Of a stretch of DNA of 64,000 bases, positions 8,687 to 15,597 are shown piece after piece. This DNA comes from Lewinellaceae bacterium. Lineage in GTDB: Bacteria; Bacteroidota; Bacteroidia; Chitinophagales; Saprospiraceae. Where the stretch lies: the NCBI GenBank assembly GCA_016708875.1, contig JADJFA010000014.1, forward strand, positions 62,001-126,000. The letters run 5' to 3'. How positions within the stretch are numbered: the stretch's first letter is position 1; every line of letters begins with the position of its first letter. Both the position numbers and the translations under genes were made by a program. Under the pieces are notes generated by a model that ran no database searches, had not been told where the DNA came from, and saw only the letters and a program-made list of their open reading frames with translations.

Positions 8687-9921
8687 TACATCGCTGCTGC
8701 TACCGCAAACGCTGCCATGGAAATGATGAGACCATACATGAAAATATTGTAGCAGGCACTTAGGTATTTATATTTTTTGGCGAGTACAATGCCGAGAAAG
8801 TAAAGGTCACGACTCATGGAAGTATAAAGAAATTCAGGATCAGTAAGCATTTCATTCACGCCCCACTGGAAATCTTCCAGTTTCATATTGTAAAAATTCC
8901 CGAAGAACAGCAGGTTCGCCTTGCGCTGTTTGATGGCTTCGCGGGTCACGGTGCCTTCGGTGATTTTTGGGCGGGTAGCGAGCGTAGCAAACACCATGGA
9001 GCCAAGACAAGTGGCTGTTAGTAAAATGGTCGGGACAATCACCTTCCAAGACGCGCCATCCTGAAGTTTGGGAAGCAGGTTGGAAACAAGCAGGGTAATG
9101 ACAATGGCGTTAACCGAGAGCATTAGGTTGGCCTTACTGTCGGCCATGGCACTGAGGTTGGTATGAGTGCGATAGGTAGTGCGGTACATTGTTTCCACAC
9201 CGCGTCCGAAGCGAGCCGATTTAATTTCGTTTTCGCTTTCTTTAAGCACCTTCTTGAGGTCGCCCGTTTTTTCTTTTTCTTCGAGGAGGCTTATTTCATC
9301 TACTGTGGGAGCAAGACTTGGGTTGAGTCTGCGCTTTTGTTTGAGGAGCGTTTGGATATGCTTGGCTTTGCGCTTATTGAAAAGTTCTTGCGCTACCACT
9401 GTGTGGTATTCGTGGGTGAGCATGAAATTGATCTCAAAATCCACCCAATCCTGGTCGCTCATCACATTACCGCGTGTGAGCACAAATTCTTGGCGCAAAC
9501 GGCTCGTCCGGTCCCAATAGATTTCCATCCCAAGGTGGCTCAAGTCGGCATCACCGATGATCTGGCCAAGCAGTGACTCGGGTTTTTGCGGCACTTTGGT
9601 TGCACGGATGCACGCCTGAACCTCGTCAATTTGCTCGGCAGGAATTTTCCCCTCTAAAAAACGTACAACATTGGCGCAACTGCGCTCTTCATGGCCTACA
9701 GGACCTTCGGCATAACCTGTGTCGTGAAACCAGGTAGCAAGCAGCACCGTAAGCATGTCTTGGGGATCCAGCCGGAAACCTTCTCCGATGGTTTTTGTGG
9801 CGGCCACGGTCTGGATGGTGTGTCCCAAATCGTGGAAAACGTATTCAGACGAGATATTTTGCGCAAAAAAGTCAACTATATGCGCTTCGACCTAATTCAG
9901 CAATTGCTCAGCAGGAATCAT
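8686..9921 (-). CDS. HD-domain protein with Pycsar-effector-type (PycTM, DUF5706-like) C-terminus; amber codon near start
   Basis: The N-terminal ~190 residues form an HD phosphohydrolase domain: FHDLGHT (His30, His34), TWFHDTGY (His66-Asp67), a GHEE His and the late Asp in GDADLSH. The C-terminal ~170 residues match the Pycsar effector transmembrane family: SKANLMLSVNAIVITLLVSNLLP-like first helix, a second helix (PTILLTATCLGSMVFATLA), the intervening RP...GTVTREA segment, and last helices ending AVAAAM. Starting at the ATG at 9921, codon 10 is a TAG (9894-9892) and the frame resumes with VEAHIVDFFAQ, which belongs to the HD domain. Without read-through, the first usable start is TTG at 9828, which loses His30. 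It is either a recent nonsense change or a base error. In the family the HD domain degrades and the TM domain responds to cyclic nucleotides. No nucleotide cyclase gene lies beside it. Confidence 0.75.
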
Positions 9922-9940
9922 GTATCGTGATTGTGAGCGG

Positions 9941-9948
9941 CAAAGGTA
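9941..9948 (-). promoter_or_regulatory. Possible -7 promoter element for the HD-PycTM gene
   Basis: The minus strand reads TACCTTTG, matching TAnnTTTG, 20 bases before the ATG at 9921. No TTG at normal -33 distance. It supports 9921 as the original start and makes the TAG at codon 10 a real interruption of the gene as given. Confidence 0.4.
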
Positions 9949-10074
9949 GAATAATGTGATTATCAGAGGAATGGGATAATTCAATCATTGGTAGAAATGA
10001 CTGTCAAAGACTTTTCTGAATCAATCCAATATGTTGGCAACCTGTGGAAAAAACTTGGATAACTTCTCGACCAT

Positions 10075-10110
10075 TGTTCCACGCGCTGTTTCACGCCCAA
10101 CTACCTTTGC
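10075..10110 (+). promoter_or_regulatory. parA upstream region: two parS-like half-sites and a -7 box
   Basis: TGTTCCACG (10075-10083) and TGTTTCACG (10087-10095) each match the left half of the canonical ParB site TGTTTCACGTGAAACA and lie in direct orientation, 12 bases apart. Right after them is TACCTTTGC (10102-10110), a match to the TAnnTTTG -7 element. The position suggests ParB or another partition protein could act on the parA promoter; this is inference, as half-sites can occur by chance. Confidence 0.35.
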
Positions 10111-10165
10111 CCGCGTTGTGCCACAAGGTGCGGCTTCAAACGCTCGAAACATCATGCTAAAAGAC

Positions 10166-10927
10166 ATGGGCAAAGTCATCACGATTGCCAACCAAAAAGG
10201 TGGCGTGGGCAAAACCACTACCGCCATCAATCTCGCCGCTTCCCTCGCTATTTTAGAGAAAAAAGTGCTGCTCATTGATGCCGATCCCCAGGCAAACGCC
10301 TCTTCTGGTGTGGGTCAAGTCGACACCAATGATTCGGTCAGTCTTTATGATTGCCTGGTACATGGTATTGATCCGCGCGAAGCCATTGTACAGACCGAAA
10401 CGCCCAACCTCTACCTGCTGCCTTCCAACATTGACCTCGTAGGCGCTGAAATAGAGTTGGTGAACAAGCCCAACCGGGAGTATGTACTGCGCGGGGTGGT
10501 CGGAGAACTCCGCAACGATTACGACTACATATTTATTGACTGCCTTCCCTCGCTTGGCCTCATCACTGTGAATGCCCTGGTAGCCGCCGACACGGTACTC
10601 ATTCCCGTACAATGCGAAATGTTCTCTTTTGAGGGTTTGGCAAAATTGAAAAACACCATTGACCTCATCCGCCAGGGATACAACCCCAATTTGCAGGTGG
10701 AAGGGCTGCTCATTTCTATGTACGATGGCCGTCTTCGCCTGGCTAATGCCATTGTTGAGGAAGTACGCAACAGCGCTACCGACTATGTTTTCGAGACCAT
10801 CATACACCGAAACAGCCGCGTGGCCGAAGCCCCCATGTCACATACGCCCGTGGCGCTTTACGACGTGACAAGCAAGGGCGCTGTCAACTTTTTCAACCTC
10901 GCAGAGGAATTTTTGAGGAGGAATTAG
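10166..10927 (+). CDS. parA: ParA/Soj-type chromosome partitioning ATPase
   Basis: 253 residues from the ATG at 10166 (MGKVITIANQKGG). The deviant Walker A motif KGGVGKTTTAINLAAS follows at once; then DADPQANAS (Walker A'), DYIFIDCLPSLG (Walker B), and PVQCEMFSFEGL. Length and motifs are those of chromosomal ParA/Soj. An in-frame ATG four codons upstream (10154) is possible; the long further extension is not, because it reads through the promoter region. ParA binds ATP and non-specific DNA and moves ParB-parS complexes, which segregates the origin region. parB is downstream on the same strand, separated by two large hairpins. Confidence 0.95.
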   Translation: MGKVITIANQKGGVGKTTTAINLAASLAILEKKVLLIDADPQANASSGVGQVDTNDSVSLYDCLVHGIDPREAIVQTETPNLYLLPSNIDLVGAEIELVNKPNREYVLRGVVGELRNDYDYIFIDCLPSLGLITVNALVAADTVLIPVQCEMFSFEGLAKLKNTIDLIRQGYNPNLQVEGLLISMYDGRLRLANAIVEEVRNSATDYVFETIIHRNSRVAEAPMSHTPVALYDVTSKGAVNFFNLAEEFLRRN

Positions 10928-10944
10928 GGGGCTAGGGGAGTTTT

Positions 10945-11015
10945 TTTTTCTTGGAGGGGCGTCTTGTACGCGTTTGGCTTCGCCAAACTGGTATCAGCCG
11001 CCCCTCCAAAGAAAA
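10945..11015. repeat. Nested inverted repeat after parA
   Basis: An outer stem of at least 11 bp (TTGGAGGGGCG with CGCCCCTCCAA) encloses an inner perfect hairpin (GTTTGGC TTC GCCAAAC, 10972-10988). It starts 17 bases after the parA stop and follows a run of nine T. A terminator acting on the minus strand or an RNA structure is possible; the T-run is on the wrong side for a plus-strand terminator. Confidence 0.7.
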
Positions 11016-11121
11016 ATTTACAGGAACAACCGACCACTAATAAAAACGGTTGTAGGCGACTAGGACAGATTTGTCTGCTCCCCTTTTCGTTATCGACTAT
11101 ATCGTTGATCAACTAAACCAC

Positions 11122-11206
11122 AGTCTTCTTTTTGATGGTGAGGGATGTGTTTCGAGGTTTTCGGAGAAAACCCAGAAACACATCCCTCACCATCAAAAAG
11201 AAGACT
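11122..11206. repeat. Long perfect inverted repeat directly upstream of parB
   Basis: Two perfect 32-base arms (11122-11153 and 11175-11206) flank a 21-base centre that itself contains GGTTTTC and GAAAACC. The structure ends ten bases before the parB start codon, so parB mRNA would start with, or carry, a very stable hairpin next to its translation start. The arms contain the word GATGGTGAGGGATGTG. Confidence 0.9.
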
Positions 11207-11216
11207 TACGCAAAAA

Positions 11217-12119
11217 ATGGCAAAAGCAAAATTCAATACAGGCGGCATCAAAGCCCTGCTCGGCAATCCCAAACAATTGGAGAAAGCGGTACAAGAAAAT
11301 CCGGAGCAGGTGGTGCGAGAATTGGCTACCACTGTAGCCCAACTTCCCATTGGGCATATCAAAACCAATGCCGGACAGCCTCGAAAAAACTTTAGCAAGG
11401 AATCCCTGGAAGAACTCGCTTCCAGCATCCGCGCCCACGGCATTATCCAGCCGATTACTGTGCGCCGCATCCACGACAAGGAATACCAGATTATTTCTGG
11501 AGAGCGGCGTTTCCGTGCCAGTCAACTGGCTGGATTGAAAGAAATGCCTGCCTACGTGCGACTCGCCAACGATCAGGAGTTGCTTGAAATGGCGCTCATC
11601 GAGAACATACAGCGCGAGGATCTGAACGCATGGGAAATAGCCGTGTCGTATGGCCGGTTGGCGGAGGAGTTCAAACTCACCCACGAAAACCTATCCGACC
11701 GGGTGGGCAAACAACGCAGCACCATCACCAATTACCTCCGTTTGTTGCGTTTTGAGAGCGACCCTGATATTAAACAGGGCATCGTAGAAAGCAAGATTTC
11801 AATGGGTCACGCCCGTGCCCTCGCCGGAGTGGATGACTATGCCATTCGCAACTCGGTGTACCAAAAAATTGTGGCAGAAGATTTGTCCGTACGCGCTGTG
11901 GAGGCGCTCATTGCCAGTTATCAGGAAAGCCGCAAAGGGGACCAGCCAAAGCCGAAAAAAGCCCTGAACGAAAATATGCGCAACATCCAGGATCAGTTCC
12001 GCGCATTCTTCGGGGCAAAAGTGGACCTAAAACGCGATGAAAAAGGCAAAGGCCAACTCGTGGTCAAATTCGACAACGACGCTGATTTGAATCGGCTGAT
12101 AGAGTTGATAGAGAAGTAG
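11217..12119 (+). CDS. parB: ParB/Spo0J-type partition protein (CTPase, parS-binding)
   Basis: 300 residues from the ATG at 11217 (MAKAKFNTGG); upstream in-frame starts read through the hairpin arm and are unlikely. Motifs: PRKNFSKESLEELASSIRAHGIIQPITVR (ParB N-terminal domain), SGERRFRASQLAG (GERRxRA, the CTP-binding/arginine patch), ALIENIQREDLNAWE, and a helix-turn-helix around LSDRVGKQRSTITNYLRLL, then the C-terminal dimerisation region. It binds parS, loads and slides on DNA as a CTP-dependent clamp, and works with ParA. Confidence 0.95.
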   Translation: MAKAKFNTGGIKALLGNPKQLEKAVQENPEQVVRELATTVAQLPIGHIKTNAGQPRKNFSKESLEELASSIRAHGIIQPITVRRIHDKEYQIISGERRFRASQLAGLKEMPAYVRLANDQELLEMALIENIQREDLNAWEIAVSYGRLAEEFKLTHENLSDRVGKQRSTITNYLRLLRFESDPDIKQGIVESKISMGHARALAGVDDYAIRNSVYQKIVAEDLSVRAVEALIASYQESRKGDQPKPKKALNENMRNIQDQFRAFFGAKVDLKRDEKGKGQLVVKFDNDADLNRLIELIEK

Positions 12120-12215
12120 AAAGTTACAAGTTAAAAGTTTCAAGTGGACAAGTTACTGGTGCACTTCTCCGCCCACTTGAAACTTGTCCACTTGAAACTT
12201 GTCCACTTGTAACTT
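12120..12215. repeat. Intergenic inverted word repeat (CTTGAAAC / AAGTTTCAAG words)
   Basis: Left half AAGTTACAAGTTAAAAG, AGTTTCAAGTGGACAAGT; right half CCACTTGAAACTTGTCCACTTGAAACTTGTCC and on, which is the inverse with one extra copy. It lies between the convergent ends of parB and the dehydratase gene. The same words appear at 31027-31097. Confidence 0.85.
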
Positions 12216-12216
12216 T

Positions 12217-14634
12217 TTACTGAAACTCCACCACAAACTCCCCCACCCTATCTCCCAGCCATTGTGCCGGTGTAGGCAGCATTTCTGTCACTAGCAAATT
12301 ACCAGACCCTGTCCGTAGGTTCTTCTCCAATAAAAGTATAGAAATGGGGCTTTCCATATCGTAAAACTGAGGCTTTTCTCCCCGTCCAGTGAATTGCCCA
12401 AAAAACAAGCGTGGAATGCCAAAAGCCGTCATCGCTGCTATGCCCATTCCAATTCGTTCGGCTTGTGATTGCTTATCTGGAAATAATTTCCCCCAAACTT
12501 CCGGCGGCAATTCCCATGCCGCCCGCGCCAACACCAGCGATTGAAATTCCAGCCGGGAGCGGTGGCGAATGCCGTTTTTCAACTCACTGCCAAACCCTTT
12601 TGGCAACAACGATAAAGACGACACTGCTGGCACACCCAGATGCCAAATCACTTGCATCACAGGTGGTCGAGTTTCTGGGGCCTCGAGGCCTAGATCATTG
12701 AATACAATTATTTGATTGCTTTGTTTTTCAACGAGTTGCGGAAAACCATACTCGTCTTTTCGCAGCGCCAAATCGCCAAGCAGAATCGCTCGCGCAGCTG
12801 TGGAACCCATCGCACGGCCATCAGGTACTGCCACTGAAATATCCGAAATGGCAGGCTGAAAATTAGCGTTCGACCAACCTTGCCATGGGAAAGAAGCCGT
12901 TATTACCTGACCCGAGTTGCACCAACCTTTAACTGCTTCTAATACCTCCAAAGGAAAAAGCGGAAGCCAGCGGGCAAACAATTTCCCGCCACCGGGATAC
13001 ATCGCGTTCACAACGGCCTTGTATTCACCATTTTCCTTAAAAATCTGAAGCAGCGCACCGATTTTGCCACGATGGCGTGGGCTACTTGAACTTTCCGAAA
13101 GTTTAGAACTTTCCGCCGTGCGAGGGTCTTTTGACCCCGCACTTTGCCGAGCCTCCGATTCCAAAAACGCCCGACTGAATGTCAAAAATTCAATATTTTT
13201 TCCATATGGAATAGCCGTCTCGGCAAAATCATAAAGACGCGACCGGAAAGATGGAAGCCTGTAAGACTCTTTTTGCTGCCAACATTCTGCCAATTGAACT
13301 ACCAAATGCTCAATCACTCCCTGGGGTAAATCCACCGCTACGTTTTGCGAAATATCTTCAAAAAAAATCTGTTCGGGAGGAATGGGGGGCATCTCGCCAC
13401 CATTTCTTTCTAAAAATTTCTTTGACTCCTGCACAGCCTCGCGTTGCAAGTGCTGCGCCTCCAAAATTGTTTGGAAAGGCATCGTCCGTGCAGAAGTCCT
13501 CAGCCACTGAAGGAGGTATGCAGCCTCGGTCAACACAGACGAGGAAGGCAGGTAGCCAAGGTAGTTGTAAAGTGATGTGCACCAACTTGGTGCAAGCCCC
13601 CTTTCAGGCAATTGCCATTCTAGCAAACCAATGTCTATCAATTGATTAACAAGGCTTTGCAATTGTGGTTTGGTTGCTTCTACCTCGTTTTCCAGGTGCT
13701 TGATTATTTCAGGAAACCGCATTTTCCGCTGCTTTTCCAAAAGTAGATTCACAACAAAATCGGCCACCGAATCAGGCTCCATTTGCTGAAAGGCTTCTCG
13801 CTCCCCATCAAAATAAAGCCAGCCCTCCTTTGAGTCGGCGGAGGTAATGCAAGGGTTCAATACAACTGTAAGCGATTGATAAAAGACAGGCTCACGCAGC
13901 AAAACCTCATAAATAGCTGGCAAAAGCGCAACATTGGGCGTGATGAGCGATTTTGAATCGAGCCACCCCTCTATCTCCGGCATATTGTCGGGGTAACTTT
14001 GAGTCACCCCGACAATTCCTCGCAAATCCCAAACCTGCACTGTGGTGAACCGCCCCAAAGGCGAAGTTTTGAACACCGCTCTTGTCAGGTACTGCAAAAG
14101 CGAAAAAGCCGTACGACGATCTTTTTTGTCAAAATCTGTTACCGGTTTTTCTGCAAATGCCGGGAGGATAGCAAGCAAATCGTGGCTGGCAAAAAGCAAA
14201 GCACGGCGCAGCGTTTCTTCGTGCGATTTGGTGATGGTTTGGAGACTATGAAAGTTGGCAGCAAGGTTTCGTTCAAAAAGGATTTCTGCAGCCTGTTTTT
14301 CTTCTTGAGTTTTGTGCCATAAACGAAGGCTATCAAGGAGTTGAGTCAAAGCTCCGTCGGCCTGAATACTTGTCTCAAAATTTGCAGACGGCTTTTTGCG
14401 CCGTTGAAAAAAGTCTTTTCTGGCATTGTAAACGGCAGTTCGTAAAGACGATTCGGGCAATGCGTAAAGTGTGGTGTCGAAAGCATGAAGCAATTCCTCC
14501 ATCGCATGCGCTTCAGCCTTGTTCAGCGCAACCCAATCGGGTATACCGCAAGCAAGCGGCGTCCATGCACTCAAAGGCAACCCTCCGCTTCGAATGAGTG
14601 TCATGGGGAAGATCGATACAGGGTCATTTGTCAT
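12217..14634 (-). CDS. Lantibiotic-dehydratase (LanB N-terminal) family protein, orphan
   Basis: 805 residues from the ATG at 14634 (the upstream TTG at 14658 is the only earlier start). Features of the LanB glutamylation domain are visible: the RAVFKTSPLGRFTTV stretch (family R..KTSP.S.FT), the preceding Asp/Lys-rich helix, PNVALLPAIYEVLL, and a C-terminal block (VFNDLGLEAPETRPPVMQVIWHLG; RHRSRLEFQSLVLARAAWELP). In LanB enzymes this domain transfers glutamate from glutamyl-tRNA to Ser/Thr of a precursor peptide, and a separate C-terminal domain removes it. The protein is shorter than full-length LanB (~1000), so a separate elimination domain is probably absent. There is no LanC, transporter or precursor peptide gene nearby. 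It is divergent from the barrel gene at 14687, with only about 50 bases between starts. Confidence 0.75.
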   Translation of the reverse strand: MTNDPVSIFPMTLIRSGGLPLSAWTPLACGIPDWVALNKAEAHAMEELLHAFDTTLYALPESSLRTAVYNARKDFFQRRKKPSANFETSIQADGALTQLLDSLRLWHKTQEEKQAAEILFERNLAANFHSLQTITKSHEETLRRALLFASHDLLAILPAFAEKPVTDFDKKDRRTAFSLLQYLTRAVFKTSPLGRFTTVQVWDLRGIVGVTQSYPDNMPEIEGWLDSKSLITPNVALLPAIYEVLLREPVFYQSLTVVLNPCITSADSKEGWLYFDGEREAFQQMEPDSVADFVVNLLLEKQRKMRFPEIIKHLENEVEATKPQLQSLVNQLIDIGLLEWQLPERGLAPSWCTSLYNYLGYLPSSSVLTEAAYLLQWLRTSARTMPFQTILEAQHLQREAVQESKKFLERNGGEMPPIPPEQIFFEDISQNVAVDLPQGVIEHLVVQLAECWQQKESYRLPSFRSRLYDFAETAIPYGKNIEFLTFSRAFLESEARQSAGSKDPRTAESSKLSESSSSPRHRGKIGALLQIFKENGEYKAVVNAMYPGGGKLFARWLPLFPLEVLEAVKGWCNSGQVITASFPWQGWSNANFQPAISDISVAVPDGRAMGSTAARAILLGDLALRKDEYGFPQLVEKQSNQIIVFNDLGLEAPETRPPVMQVIWHLGVPAVSSLSLLPKGFGSELKNGIRHRSRLEFQSLVLARAAWELPPEVWGKLFPDKQSQAERIGMGIAAMTAFGIPRLFFGQFTGRGEKPQFYDMESPISILLLEKNLRTGSGNLLVTEMLPTPAQWLGDRVGEFVVEFQ

Positions 14635-14686
14635 AGTTGCGTTCGCAAATTGTGTCAATTGGCCAATTATGCCCGGTTCTTTTCCA

Positions 14687-15334
14687 ATGAGAAATTTTTT
14701 CGTCCTTCCTTTTTTATTGCTTTCCGTTCAAATGCTCGCACAAAGCAAAGAAAACGAACGCTTTACGCTCGGTTTTTTTGTCGGGATGGAAACCCAGTCA
14801 TTGGGCATACAGCCTCTTGACACACGGGAACCAGAGAAAGCGGCTGTGCGATCAGGAAGGCTTGGGGCGGGGACCTCTGTGGGTATTCTTGCCCGGAAAC
14901 AGCTATTCAGGGGATTGTATTTCCAACCGGAATTGGCGGTCTCATACCTTAAAAACCACATCCATTTCCAAAATGAAGGGCGGCGTGAGTTTCATTATTT
15001 GGATGCGGAACTACCGCTCCATTTTATTGCGACCAACTGGAGACGGAACGACTTTCCGCTGCGCCCTTGCATCATTTTTGGTGGGCGAATGGGTTGGAAT
15101 TTTGCGAAAGGCTCTACCAATCTCCTGAATATCGCGAGAGAAAGGTTCGCGCTTGATCTTGGCCTTGGTGCAGAAATCAAAATGGGACGGTTTCGATTGC
15201 AGCCAGCGTTTGTTTACTCTCATGGGCTGAACAATCTCCATCTCATTGGAAATGCTCAATATGATGAGGTAGTAGGAAGGATGGTACGCGACAAGTTATC
15301 GCTCCGACTTTCGGTTTGGCGGGTTGGAAAATAA
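14687..15334 (+). CDS. Outer-membrane beta-barrel protein, PorT-family-like
   Basis: 215 residues from the ATG at 14687; this start gives a good signal peptide (MRNFFVLPFLLLSVQMLAQS). The rest is a small barrel: alternating strands (FTLGFFVGMET, GTSVGILARKQLF, LYFQPELAVSYLKN, LPLHFIATNW, RPCIIFGGRMGWNF, FALDLGLGAEIKMG) typical of the outer-membrane beta-barrel/PorT-like family of Bacteroidota. Its substrate or role is unknown. It ends just before a strong terminator. It is divergent from the LanB-like gene, with the two starts about 50 bases apart. Confidence 0.75.
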   Translation: MRNFFVLPFLLLSVQMLAQSKENERFTLGFFVGMETQSLGIQPLDTREPEKAAVRSGRLGAGTSVGILARKQLFRGLYFQPELAVSYLKNHIHFQNEGRREFHYLDAELPLHFIATNWRRNDFPLRPCIIFGGRMGWNFAKGSTNLLNIARERFALDLGLGAEIKMGRFRLQPAFVYSHGLNNLHLIGNAQYDEVVGRMVRDKLSLRLSVWRVGK

Positions 15335-15366
15335 AAAGGGGCAACCGTATGGCTGCCCCTTTTTTG
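15334..15366 (+). terminator. Rho-independent terminator after the barrel gene
   Basis: AAAAAGGGGCA and TGCCCCTTTTT form a stem over a short loop (ACCGTATGGC), followed by T residues. It overlaps the stop codon region of the barrel gene, and the A-rich left side makes it usable in both directions. Confidence 0.85.
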
Positions 15367-15383
15367 TTTGTGATTTTAGAAAC

Positions 15384-15470
15384 TTAATTCATCTGCTCAA
15401 ATGCCCAAAAAAGTAGGGCAAGATGGAATGCTAAAGCGCAGATGGTGACAAATGTTTTGCTCTTTTTCAT
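15384..15470 (-). CDS. Possible 28-residue hydrophobic peptide
   Basis: A short minus-strand frame, ATG at 15470 to TAA at 15384, encodes a peptide beginning MKKSKTFVTI and ending FWAFEQMN. It has a basic N-terminus and one hydrophobic stretch of ~17 residues, the look of a single-pass small membrane protein or an orphan signal peptide. No clear ribosome site is seen, as is normal in Bacteroidota. It sits alone between two terminating genes. Chance occurrence is not excluded. Confidence 0.4.
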   Translation of the reverse strand: MKKSKTFVTICALAFHLALLFWAFEQMN

Positions 15471-15597
15471 AGTGGGAGGGTCGCAATCGGTTTTTTGCGA
15501 CTTCCACTAAATGCCAAAATCTATGCCATTCGTATACTTTGAAATGTTATTCGTTTGTAAAACCATTGACAATCAAGGTATTAGAAAGCAAAAATAT

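Noticed and set aside
10040..10062. DnaA boxes / replication origin near parA
   Set aside because: Only weak near matches (TGTGGAAAA, TTGGATAA) were seen; no cluster, no dnaA gene and no AT-rich unwinding element.
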